DNA from: Thermoplasmata archaeon
GTDB taxonomy: Archaea; Thermoplasmatota; Thermoplasmata; Lutacidiplasmatales; UBA184
Direction of reading: 5' to 3'
Assembly: GCA_030039135.1 (NCBI GenBank)
Contig: JASHQN010000008.1
Span: forward strand, 1 to 6,994
Length of the DNA stretch: 6,994 nucleotides
Positions 1 through 5,784 of this stretch are shown in pieces. The position numbers and the translations under genes are program-made. The notes below the pieces were generated by a model. The model was not told where the DNA came from and ran no database searches. It saw nothing but the letters and a program-made list of their open reading frames with translations. Position 1 is the stretch's first letter; the number at the start of each line of letters is the position of its first letter.

Positions 1-504
1 TTCCGTTCGTACTCGCCGGCGTCGATCCTTCAGCAGCTCGGCCGGATCGCGACGGCCGAGAAGAAACGCCTTAGCGCCGAGGCGGCCGAGGCGATCGTCG
101 CCGCGAGCGCGGGCGACATGCGCCGCGCCATCAACCTGCTCCAGCTCACGGCGACGTACGCGGACGAGATCACGATCGAGACGGTCCGCGAGCACGCCAC
201 GATCCCCCTGCGCCGGGACGTGGAGTCGATGATCTCTCTCGCGCTCGCGGGCGACTTCTTCGCCGCACGGGACCGCCTGTATGCGCTCTTCACGGACCGA
301 GGCGCGGCGGGGGAAGAGATCCTACGAGCATTGCACAGCTATCTACCGGACATTCCGGACAACGTCCTCCCGCCCCGGGACAAGGTCCGATTGGTCGAGT
401 ACCTCGCCGACGTCGACTTCCGCCTCGCCGAAGGGGCCGGAGATCGGATCCAGCTCGAGGCGGTGCTGGCGCACCTCGCGGCCGGAGCCGCGAAGGCGAA
501 GTAG
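1..504 (+). CDS. rfcS: Replication factor C small subunit, C-terminal part (5' truncated by window edge)
   Basis: This is the C-terminal 167 residues of an archaeal clamp-loader small subunit, read in frame from base 1 to TAG at 502-504. RFC uses ATP to open the PCNA ring and load it on primer-template DNA. What is seen: a segment resembling the family's Arg-finger-following lid region (FRSYSPASI), then the sensor-2 signature GDMRRAINLLQ near residues 38-48 of the visible part, where the Arg contacts ATP. The helical collar domain follows, ending in the family-typical FRLAEGAGDRIQLEAVLAHLA. The Walker A and B motifs and roughly the first half of a usual ~320-residue protein lie upstream of the window. 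No insertion or intein is seen in the visible part. The gene is followed after 6 nt by moaC in the same frame and is probably co-transcribed with moaC and moaB. The family call is firm; small rather than large subunit is inferred from the short collar and the absence of a C-terminal extension. Confidence 0.93.
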   Translation, partial: FRSYSPASILQQLGRIATAEKKRLSAEAAEAIVAASAGDMRRAINLLQLTATYADEITIETVREHATIPLRRDVESMISLALAGDFFAARDRLYALFTDRGAAGEEILRALHSYLPDIPDNVLPPRDKVRLVEYLADVDFRLAEGAGDRIQLEAVLAHLAAGAAKAK

Positions 505-510
505 CCGCCC

Positions 511-960
511 ATGGCGCGTCAGCGGGACGTTGGGGCGAAACCTCGAGTCGCCCGCCGCGCGGCGGTCGTCGGGGAGCTCGCGCTCTCCTCCCCAACCCGA
601 CGCGCGATCGCCGAGCATCGGGTCGCGAAGGGCGACCCCCTCGCGGCCGGCGAGCTCGCCGGCCTCCTCGCCATGAAGCGGACCCCCGAACTCATCCCCC
701 ATTGCCACGTGATCGGACTGACCGCGACGAGCGTCGAGATCGCGCCGTCGTCACGCGGCGTCCGCGTCCGGGCCGAGGCCGAGGCCGTGGACCGAACCGG
801 CGTGGAGATGGAAGCGCTGGTCGGCGCGACCGTCGCGCTCCTCACGGTGTGGGACATGGTGAAGTACCTCGAGAAGGACGACCGTGGACGTTATCCGCGG
901 ACAGCCCTCGGGCCCGTCCGCGTCGTGTCGAAGCACAAGGGCGCCCCGGAGCGAGCGTGA
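511..960 (+). CDS. moaC: Cyclic pyranopterin monophosphate synthase MoaC
   Basis: MoaC converts the MoaA product (3',8-cyclo-7,8-dihydro-GTP) into cyclic pyranopterin monophosphate, the first stable intermediate of molybdenum/tungsten cofactor synthesis, in the cytoplasm. The 149-residue product has the usual length. Conserved blocks are visible: KGD at 40-42 (Lys equivalent to the catalytic Lys51 of the E. coli enzyme), KRTPELIPHCH at 56-66 with the catalytic His66, GVEMEAL at 97-103 and WDMVK at 114-118, holding the catalytic Asp115 and Lys118. The family's usual CHP is CHV here (Val67), a small deviation beside the active site. The ATG lies 6 nt after the rfcS TAG; the N-terminus RDVGAKPRVARRA aligns with the usual MVDVSxK start of the family, so the true start could only be slightly shorter. 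There is no clear Shine-Dalgarno, which suggests translation coupled to rfcS. The stop TGA overlaps the moaB GTG. Confidence 0.95.
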   Translation: MARQRDVGAKPRVARRAAVVGELALSSPTRRAIAEHRVAKGDPLAAGELAGLLAMKRTPELIPHCHVIGLTATSVEIAPSSRGVRVRAEAEAVDRTGVEMEALVGATVALLTVWDMVKYLEKDDRGRYPRTALGPVRVVSKHKGAPERA

Positions 961-1484
961 CCGGCTCTTCCCCGCACTCGCCGTCCGCGAGTCGTCACCA
1001 CCTCGGCGGCGACCGGAGCCTCGGCTTCGCGATCCTCTCGGTGTCGGATACCCACACCGAGGACGACGATCCCTCGGGCCATCTCGCTCGCGAGCTCGTT
1101 TCGAAGGGGGGCCACCGGGTCGTCCACTACGCCCTCGTGGCGAACTCCATCGCGGACGCCCGGGAGAAGCTCGAGCCCTGGTTGACGGAACGCACCGTCG
1201 AGTGCGTGGTCACGGTCGGCGGGACCGGGGTGAGCTCCCGCGACCTCACGGTCAACGCGCTCGAGGCGATGGGAGGCAAGAAGCTCGAGGGGTTCGGTGA
1301 GCTCTACCGTTCGGTGAGCTTTCAGGAGGTCGGGCCGCTCGCGATCATCAGCCGGGCCAGCCTCTACCTCGTTCAGGGCAAACCGGTGTTCGCGCTTCCG
1401 GGCAGCGAGCGCGCGGTACGCACCGCGCTCGAGAAGCTGATCCTCCCGGCCGCGATCCACCTGGTCGAAGAGCTGGAACGCTAA
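957..1484 (+). CDS. moaB: MoaB/MogA-family molybdopterin adenylyltransferase
   Basis: Archaeal MoaB activates molybdopterin by adenylylation before metal insertion. The product is 175 residues when started at GTG 957, which overlaps the moaC stop (GTGA) and has GGAG at 948-951 five bases upstream. The open frame extends further upstream, but that part is antisense-like and overlaps moaC, so GTG 957 is preferred. Seen: a Rossmann-like start FAILSVSDTHTEDDD (24-38), the molybdopterin-binding GGTG at 88-91, SRDLT at 94-98 (family usually S/T-P-R-D-V-T, so Pro is replaced by Ser94 while Arg95 and Asp96 are kept), GFGELYRSVSFQEVG (112-126), SRA at 132-134 and LPGS at 147-150. These are the standard substrate-pocket blocks of the family. 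The first ~20 residues are a poorly structured, His/Ser-rich extension. It is the last gene of the rfcS-moaC-moaB run. MoaA, MoaD, MoaE and MoeA are not in the window. Confidence 0.94.
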   Translation: MTGSSPHSPSASRHHLGGDRSLGFAILSVSDTHTEDDDPSGHLARELVSKGGHRVVHYALVANSIADAREKLEPWLTERTVECVVTVGGTGVSSRDLTVNALEAMGGKKLEGFGELYRSVSFQEVGPLAIISRASLYLVQGKPVFALPGSERAVRTALEKLILPAAIHLVEELER

Positions 1485-2314
1485 CTGCGCGCGCGGTCCC
1501 GACCGGCCGCGCTCACTGCGAGCGCGCCCATCGGCGGGGGCCCCGGATCGAGCACCTGCGGTGGGAGACCCTGGAGCGTGCAGAAGTCGCTCCACGCCGG
1601 GTTCGCGTCGACGTGGTGCGTGAGAAGGATCCCCTGCGGAGCGAGCGACTCCCACGCCGCCCGCAGTTCGAACCGGGCGCGGGCCACGTCAGGTCCGTTG
1701 TCGGAGAAGAACAGGTCGACCGGTCGCGCCGTCGCGAGGAGCTCTCGCAGCCGCTCGGGCGTGTTGCCGAGCGCGAGCGTCCAGCGCGAGCGCAGCGAAG
1801 GAGGGACGAGCTGACCGACCCCGTACTCTCGTACCCCGCTCGAACGGCCGGCGGTCGGGCCGGGGCCCAGGGAGGTCAAGGAACCGAATCCGTTCGCGTC
1901 TAGCGCGGCGAGGATCCACGCAGTGGAGTACCCCGGCCGGACCCCGGTTTCGAGGATAACCCGGGGGCGGGTCGCCCGGACGATGAGGTAGAGCAGCGCG
2001 CCCTGCGGGAGCTCGCGGGTGAACGCCATCCCCGCGCCCCGCTGCACGAGGATGTCCGGTAGCTCGCTCTCGCGGAGATCGCGGCGCAACCGTTGCAGAT
2101 CCGGGGGCGAGACCCCGGTCAGCGCTACGATCCGATCGAGGGCGGCCTGTCGCAGCATCAGCATCCGCTGGCGGATCGCCTTGCGGGCCGCAGCCGACAG
2201 AAGGGAACGGGGGCGGTCGGGGCGCTCGAAGTAGGCAGGAACTGAATCCCCAAGGGGAGCCGCGGGATCGACCACTGGAAACGTCGGCCCGCCACCCGGG
2301 GGGTCGGACCTCAC
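1481..2314 (-). CDS. Class I SAM-dependent methyltransferase-like protein
   Basis: A Rossmann-fold methyltransferase of the Methyltransf_24/TylF-like kind; substrate unknown. With GTG at 2314 the product has 277 residues. Seen: a Leu/Arg-rich helical N-terminal region, then motif I VILETGVRPGYSTAWIL (about 119-135), the acidic-glycine loop that binds SAM, then VDLFFSDNGPD (199-209, motif IV position) and LAPQGILLTHHVDANPAWSDF (about 224-244). Relatives usually carry DD or D-aromatic where HH stands here, so metal use or catalysis may differ. Start choice: the frame stays open to ATG 2479, but that ATG shares the palindrome CCATGG with the trxA start, and the extra 55 residues look unstructured. 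GTG 2314 has a TATA-like TTCATA 25-30 nt upstream, as expected for a leaderless archaeal mRNA. GTG 2275 is another option. The TAG stop overlaps the moaB TAA. Confidence is high for a real gene and fold, low for the substrate. Confidence 0.8.
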   Translation of the reverse strand: MRSDPPGGGPTFPVVDPAAPLGDSVPAYFERPDRPRSLLSAAARKAIRQRMLMLRQAALDRIVALTGVSPPDLQRLRRDLRESELPDILVQRGAGMAFTRELPQGALLYLIVRATRPRVILETGVRPGYSTAWILAALDANGFGSLTSLGPGPTAGRSSGVREYGVGQLVPPSLRSRWTLALGNTPERLRELLATARPVDLFFSDNGPDVARARFELRAAWESLAPQGILLTHHVDANPAWSDFCTLQGLPPQVLDPGPPPMGALAVSAAGRDRARS

Positions 2315-2338
2315 GAGAGTGCCTACGCGCCGCGGACG

Positions 2339-2350
2339 TATGAACGTTCG
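2339..2350 (-). promoter_or_regulatory. Candidate BRE/TATA element for the methyltransferase gene
   Basis: On the minus strand this reads CGAACGTTCATA. The TTCATA part is centred about 27 nt upstream of GTG 2314, the normal archaeal TATA-to-start distance for a leaderless transcript, and CGAA lies where a BRE would be. The surroundings are very GC-rich, so the AT content stands out, but the match to a consensus TATA box is only partial. Confidence 0.35.
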
Positions 2351-2430
2351 GAGGAGGACGGGCGGTGCGTCGTGCAGGGGGCCGGCAGGGGTCGGCCGCC
2401 CCGCCGACGCTCGCTGGTGGTCCGTGCGAC

Positions 2431-2446
2431 CGCTAACGCTTTTGTA
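2431..2446 (+). promoter_or_regulatory. Candidate promoter of the thioredoxin gene
   Basis: CGCTAACGCTTTTGTA lies 32-47 nt before the trxA ATG. CTTTTGTA is the only AT-rich stretch in this part of the divergent spacer and could serve as a TATA box; a start of transcription about 26 nt later would give a leader of about 8 nt. AAGGTCC directly before the ATG (2471-2477) may be a weak ribosome binding site. This is inferred from position and composition only. Confidence 0.35.
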
Positions 2447-2477
2447 GCCGACCGCGCTCGAAGCATCGGTAAGGTCC

Positions 2478-2795
2478 ATGGTCGTTCAGGAAGTGGGCGG
2501 AGGGAACTTCGACAAGTTCGCTCAGGACAGCCCCGCGGCGGTCGTCGACGTGTGGGCGCCCTGGTGCGGGCCGTGCCGGATGGTCTCGCCGATCGTCGAG
2601 CGGTTGAGCGAGAAGTACAAGGGTAAGGTCTCGTTCGCCAAGATGAACTCCGACGACAACGGAGAGAAGGCCGGAGCCCTCGGGATCATGAGCATCCCGA
2701 CCCTCCTCTTCTACAAGCAAGGCAAGCTCGTCGACCGGATCGTCGGAGCGTATCCGGAAGAGGTCATCGACGAGCACGTTCGTCGGCTCCTCTGA
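2478..2795 (+). CDS. trxA: Thioredoxin
   Basis: A small cytoplasmic dithiol-disulfide oxidoreductase that reduces protein disulfides and is normally recharged by thioredoxin reductase. The 105-residue product has the standard thioredoxin length and fold: FDKFAQDSPAAVVDVWAPWCGPCR, with the canonical active site WCGPC at 29-33 (Cys30 nucleophile, Cys33 resolving), the buried Asp24 that tunes Cys33, and the cis-proline loop SIPT at 72-75 (Pro74), followed by LLFYKQGKLVDRIVGA. There are no signal peptide and no extra domains. ATG 2478 gives the expected short N-terminal strand. It starts divergently from the methyltransferase gene and is followed by a 104-nt spacer before aRF1, so it is probably transcribed alone. 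The reductase partner is not in the window. Alternatives such as a glutaredoxin-like or thioredoxin-fold isomerase are unlikely because of the exact WCGPC and the length. Confidence 0.95.
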   Translation: MVVQEVGGGNFDKFAQDSPAAVVDVWAPWCGPCRMVSPIVERLSEKYKGKVSFAKMNSDDNGEKAGALGIMSIPTLLFYKQGKLVDRIVGAYPEEVIDEHVRRLL

Positions 2796-2887
2796 CTGTC
2801 CCGCCCCGGGCACGGGCGCCGACGGCCGGTGTCGGTGCGACGATTCCTCCCTCGACCGGTCGCGCGAGCGGGGAACGCCTCGCCCGC

Positions 2888-2897
2888 GGGGAGGGGG
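2888..2897 (+). promoter_or_regulatory. G-rich ribosome binding site of aRF1
   Basis: GGGGAGGGGG ends 2 nt before ATG 2900; its GAGG core (2891-2894) is 5 nt from the ATG, which supports that start. The upstream spacer 2796-2887 is GC-rich and I see no convincing TATA box in it. Confidence 0.5.
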
Positions 2898-2899
2898 TT

Positions 2900-4183
2900 A
2901 TGAGCGCCTCGGCCGCCGACGTCGAGCTCGCCCGCTACTCGTTCCAGCGCAAGATCGACGAGATCGCCGCCGTGCGCGGTCGCGCCACCGAGCTCGTCAG
3001 CCTCTACCTCCCCCCCGGGAAGCAGATCTCGGACGTGATGTCGTACCTGCGGAACGAGTACGCCCAGAGCTCGAACATCAAGAGCCGGACCACGCGCAAG
3101 AACGTCATGTGGGCCATCGAGTCGATGATGGGCCGCGTCCGGCAGTTCAAGGAGCCCCCGGCGACCGGGGTCGCGTTCTTCGTCGGTTCGAAGGCGATCG
3201 GCGCCGACAAGACCGAGCCGGTGACCTTCATCGTCGAGCCGCCCGAGCCCCTCAACACGTACCTCTACCGGTGCGACTCGACGTTCTACCTCGAGCCGCT
3301 CCTCGAGATGGTACACGAACCGGACGTCTGGGGGTTGATCGTCATGGATCGAGCGGAGGCGACGCTCGGCCTGCTCCGCGGCAAACGCGTCGAGACGCTG
3401 CGCAACCGTCAGTCCCTGGTCCCGAGCAAGCACGGACGCGGGGGCCAGTCGGCCCACCGCTTCGAACGGATGATCGAGCACGCGGCCCACGAGTTCTTCG
3501 ACAAGGTCGCGGAGATGGCCGCCGAGCTCTATCTTCCCCGTAAGGAGACGCTGAAAGGGATCCTCATCGGCGGACCCGGTGCGACGAAGGAGTACTTCTA
3601 CAAAGAAGGCTACCTCCACCACGAGCTCCAGCAGAAGGTCGTGCTGCCGCTCTTCGATACCGGGTACACCGACGACTTCGGCCTCAAGGAGCTCGTCGAG
3701 AAAGCGGCTCAGACGCTGCACGGGCTCGAGGTCACGGAAGAGAAGCGGATCATCCAGCGTCTGCTCAACGAAATCCGCAAGGCCGACCAGGGCCTCGCCG
3801 CCTACGGTGAGGCGTCCGTGGCCCGCGCGCTCGACCTCGGATCGGTCGAGACGCTCCTCATCTCCGAGGGCCTGCGGAAGCGTCGGGTGGTCTTCCGGTG
3901 CACGGCGTGCCGGAACACCTTCGAAAGGACCCTGCCGGACCAGGAGATCGACACCGTCCTGGACGGCCCCTGCCCGAACTGCTCGCAGCGGGCGCTCACG
4001 GAGGAATCCTCCGAGGATTACGTCGAGGGGCTCTTCCGGCGTGCCGCGGCCTCGGGCGCGACCGTTCGCCTCATTTCGACGGAGAGCGAGGAAGGAGAGA
4101 TGCTCGCGAAGGCGTTCCAGGGCATCGCTGCGCTGCTGCGGTATCCCCTGCCGGCTCCTGCCTCCGCTCCGGCTCGCCGCTGA
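2900..4183 (+). CDS. prf1: Peptide chain release factor aRF1 (eRF1 family)
   Basis: aRF1 recognises all three stop codons in the ribosomal A site and triggers hydrolysis of peptidyl-tRNA. The 427-residue product is full length. Domain 1 (about 1-135) carries the stop-codon pocket: the GTS-loop position reads GRATE at 27-31, NIKS at 59-62 and YRCDSTF (YxCxxxF) at 123-129, each offset by two from human eRF1. Domain 2 (about 140-270) has the catalytic GGQ at 181-183 within RGGQSAHRFER. Domain 3 (about 275-410) contains the mini-domain with a zinc-ribbon-like site, Cys334, Cys337, Cys358 and Cys361. The Ala-rich/Pro-rich last 15 residues look disordered. Odd: Ala29 stands where Gly is usual in the GT(S/E) loop. 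The start is supported by the G-rich ribosome binding site and by the family's usual N-terminus. It probably acts with aIF/EF1A-type GTPase and ABCE1, not seen here. It converges with the surface-protein gene, with a 51-nt gap. Confidence 0.97.
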   Translation: MSASAADVELARYSFQRKIDEIAAVRGRATELVSLYLPPGKQISDVMSYLRNEYAQSSNIKSRTTRKNVMWAIESMMGRVRQFKEPPATGVAFFVGSKAIGADKTEPVTFIVEPPEPLNTYLYRCDSTFYLEPLLEMVHEPDVWGLIVMDRAEATLGLLRGKRVETLRNRQSLVPSKHGRGGQSAHRFERMIEHAAHEFFDKVAEMAAELYLPRKETLKGILIGGPGATKEYFYKEGYLHHELQQKVVLPLFDTGYTDDFGLKELVEKAAQTLHGLEVTEEKRIIQRLLNEIRKADQGLAAYGEASVARALDLGSVETLLISEGLRKRRVVFRCTACRNTFERTLPDQEIDTVLDGPCPNCSQRALTEESSEDYVEGLFRRAAASGATVRLISTESEEGEMLAKAFQGIAALLRYPLPAPASAPARR

Positions 4184-4234
4184 GCGACGCTGGGGCCGAC
4201 GGCGACCGCTGAGAGGGAACCCTCCGCCCGTCCC

Positions 4235-5653
4235 TCACCAGAGGTTCGAGAGCGGATCGTCCTCGGACGCCTCGGGAGGGCGCGCCGGCGGTCGAGAGCG
4301 GGCCCCGGCTGCGGGCCGGGCCGCGGGAGCGGCCCCCGGTGGGTAGAACTGAGCGTTCGGGTAGGCGGGAGGAGGGAGCCGGCGGCGCTCGGCAACGACC
4401 ACCACGGCGGCGAGCGCGCCGACCGCGATCGCGATCACCGCGATCCCGATGATCCCGCCGAACGTCCGGCCGGTCGCCCCGGTGGGACACGCGCCGCCCG
4501 AGGTCAGGCACGAATCGTCCCCGTTGGCCTGCGCCAGGGAGATCGGCGTGCCCTGGACCTGCGTCGAGCCAACCTGGTCCGACCCCGAGGCGATCTCGGC
4601 CACCTCGGTCCCAGAGGGAGCGAGGTCGGTCACCGACGGGTTCAAGGTGCTGGCCGAGTAGAGCCACTCCGACCCGACGATCCCCACGTGCCCTGCCGAC
4701 ATCGGACGCGCGTAGATCGCGGTCATGCTCACCGAAGTGAAGCCGGACTCGTCGCTCCCGACGGTCGCCGCGCCGGCGCCGAAGAGGTCCGCTCCGTCGG
4801 GAATCAGGATGAAACCCTCTCGGACCGCGAACGGGCCGACGACGACCAGCGAAATGTTCGTGAAGGCGATCCCGCCGAAGTCGACGGACCCCGGCCCGGC
4901 GACGCCGAGGACCGAGACGTTTCCCGACGCGTTGACCGAGCCAGAGGAGCTCGTCGGCCCGACCGTTTCGCTGCCCGCGGGCCCGGAACGGTTGTAGAAG
5001 TAACTGATCGCGTAGGAGCCGGTCGCGTTGAACGGACTCGAGCTCGACCATTCGGAGTCCGCCGTTAGGTCGTCGGGCAGGAGGCCCAGTCCCCCCGGGC
5101 CGGTGAAGTTCACGGCAGCGTTTCCCTCGACGGCGGCGGAAAGGTAGGCGGACCGGTGGGGCCCGGACGCGGAATCGGTAAGATTGCCCAACACGATCGA
5201 GTGGGAGTTGAGGAGCGAGATCGCCGGCACCGCGACGCCGTTTTCGGTCACCGAGCCGTCGACGCTGAAGTTGGCCCAGGCGTGGGTCGTCTCCCACGCG
5301 GCGTAGTCCACGGTCGCGGTCTCGGTGGGGTACGCGCATCCGGGCAGGCAGTACTCCACGGAAAGCCGTGCGCCCATCGTGCGATCCACCGCGAGCTCGA
5401 ACGTCGAGCTCGTCGTGTTCGTCTGATTCAGGATGACGGAGTAGCCGTAGGTCGCGCTCCCCTGGTACACCCAGGCGAGTCCGCTGTGGCCGCCGAAGTT
5501 GACCGTCCGCACGGCGCCGTACGCCCAGATGGTATGGCTCGGCCCGGGGGTGAGATCGGGAGTGGCCGCCGCGGCGGCCGGAACCGCGCATACCATCAAG
5601 AGGACCACCGCTACTGCGCCGAAGGTCGTAGCCGCTCCGACGCCAACGCTCAT
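4235..5653 (-). CDS. Secreted, C-terminally membrane-anchored, sequon-rich surface protein of unknown function
   Basis: I do not recognise a domain family. Seen in the 472 residues: an N-terminal signal peptide (hydrophobic 8-24, AVPAAAAA before TPDL, cleavage probably near 26-30), a long extracellular Ser/Thr/Gly/Val-rich beta-type region (about 31-395), one transmembrane helix at 398-420, then AERRR as stop-transfer and a 50-residue Pro/Ala-rich cytoplasmic tail ending in acidic EDDPLSNLW. There are ten N-glycosylation sequons (Asn76, 79, 128, 157, 182, 209, 221, 241, 245, 266), all in the outer part and none in the last 130 extracellular residues. Two close cysteine pairs (102/106 and 382/389) could form disulfides, the second just outside the membrane. 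This architecture fits an archaeal cell-surface glycoprotein: adhesin-like, stalk or sensor. It diverges from the winged-helix gene at 5785 and converges with aRF1. The gene and topology are well supported; the role is unknown. Confidence 0.85.
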   Translation of the reverse strand: MSVGVGAATTFGAVAVVLLMVCAVPAAAAATPDLTPGPSHTIWAYGAVRTVNFGGHSGLAWVYQGSATYGYSVILNQTNTTSSTFELAVDRTMGARLSVEYCLPGCAYPTETATVDYAAWETTHAWANFSVDGSVTENGVAVPAISLLNSHSIVLGNLTDSASGPHRSAYLSAAVEGNAAVNFTGPGGLGLLPDDLTADSEWSSSSPFNATGSYAISYFYNRSGPAGSETVGPTSSSGSVNASGNVSVLGVAGPGSVDFGGIAFTNISLVVVGPFAVREGFILIPDGADLFGAGAATVGSDESGFTSVSMTAIYARPMSAGHVGIVGSEWLYSASTLNPSVTDLAPSGTEVAEIASGSDQVGSTQVQGTPISLAQANGDDSCLTSGGACPTGATGRTFGGIIGIAVIAIAVGALAAVVVVAERRRLPPPAYPNAQFYPPGAAPAARPAAGARSRPPARPPEASEDDPLSNLW

Positions 5654-5683
5654 CTGGTCGAACCACCCCAGAGAACCCGTGCG

Positions 5684-5716
5684 AGGAAACTAATGCGGGC
5701 CTCGGCTCTTAAGCGA
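5684..5716. promoter_or_regulatory. AT-rich promoter candidates in the divergent spacer
   Basis: Two AT-rich spots stand out in an otherwise GC-rich spacer: GAAACTAAT (5686-5694) and the palindrome CTTAAG (5708-5713) followed by CGAAAGT. For the minus-strand surface gene, TTAGTTTC would lie about 40 nt and CTTAAG about 57 nt before its ATG. For the plus-strand gene, CTTAAG lies about 75 nt before the GTG. One shared or two back-to-back TATA elements are possible; neither is a strong consensus match. Confidence 0.3.
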
Positions 5717-5726
5717 AAGTGTGGGG

Positions 5727-5744
5727 CCAGCCCTCGGCGGCTGG
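5727..5744 (+). promoter_or_regulatory. Small inverted repeat / hairpin in the 5' region of the winged-helix gene
   Basis: CCAGCC and GGCTGG form a perfect 6-bp inverted repeat around a CTCGGC loop, 40 nt before the GTG start. It lies between the AT-rich promoter candidates and the ribosome binding site. It could be an operator for a dimeric or duplicated winged-helix protein or an RNA hairpin in the leader. At this GC content a 6-bp repeat can arise by chance. Confidence 0.3.
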
Positions 5745-5770
5745 ACCGCATGCTAGGCCGTAGCAACCCT

Positions 5771-5778
5771 GAGGAGGT
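5771..5778 (+). promoter_or_regulatory. Shine-Dalgarno site fixing the GTG start of the winged-helix gene
   Basis: GAGGAGGT is a near-perfect complement of the 16S rRNA 3' end and lies 6 nt before GTG 5785. It is the strongest such site in the window and decides the start of this gene. Confidence 0.75.
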
Positions 5779-5784
5779 CCCTCG

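Noticed and set aside
702..956. N-terminal extension of the moaB open frame from ATG 702
   Set aside because: It overlaps moaC, is Arg/Gly-rich and lacks family similarity; GTG 957 gives the standard MoaB length.
891..1655. Minus-strand open frame of 254 codons opposite moaC/moaB
   Set aside because: It is antisense to two clear enzymes, has biased composition and no recognisable motif.
2711..3721. Long minus-strand open frame (336 codons) antisense to trxA and aRF1
   Set aside because: It lies opposite two certain genes, its product is Arg/Leu/Glu/Val-biased without motifs, and long antisense frames are expected at this GC content.
4213..4224. GAGG-GAAC-CCTC hairpin between convergent aRF1 and surface-protein genes as a terminator
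   Set aside because: The stem is only 4-5 bp and has no T tract on either strand; archaeal termination depends mainly on T-rich runs, which are absent here.
4071..5666. Minus-strand open frame of 531 codons overlapping the surface-protein gene in another frame
   Set aside because: Its product is extremely Arg/Gly-rich with no domain, whereas the 4235-5653 frame gives a signal peptide, sequons and a membrane anchor. It also runs into the aRF1 coding region.
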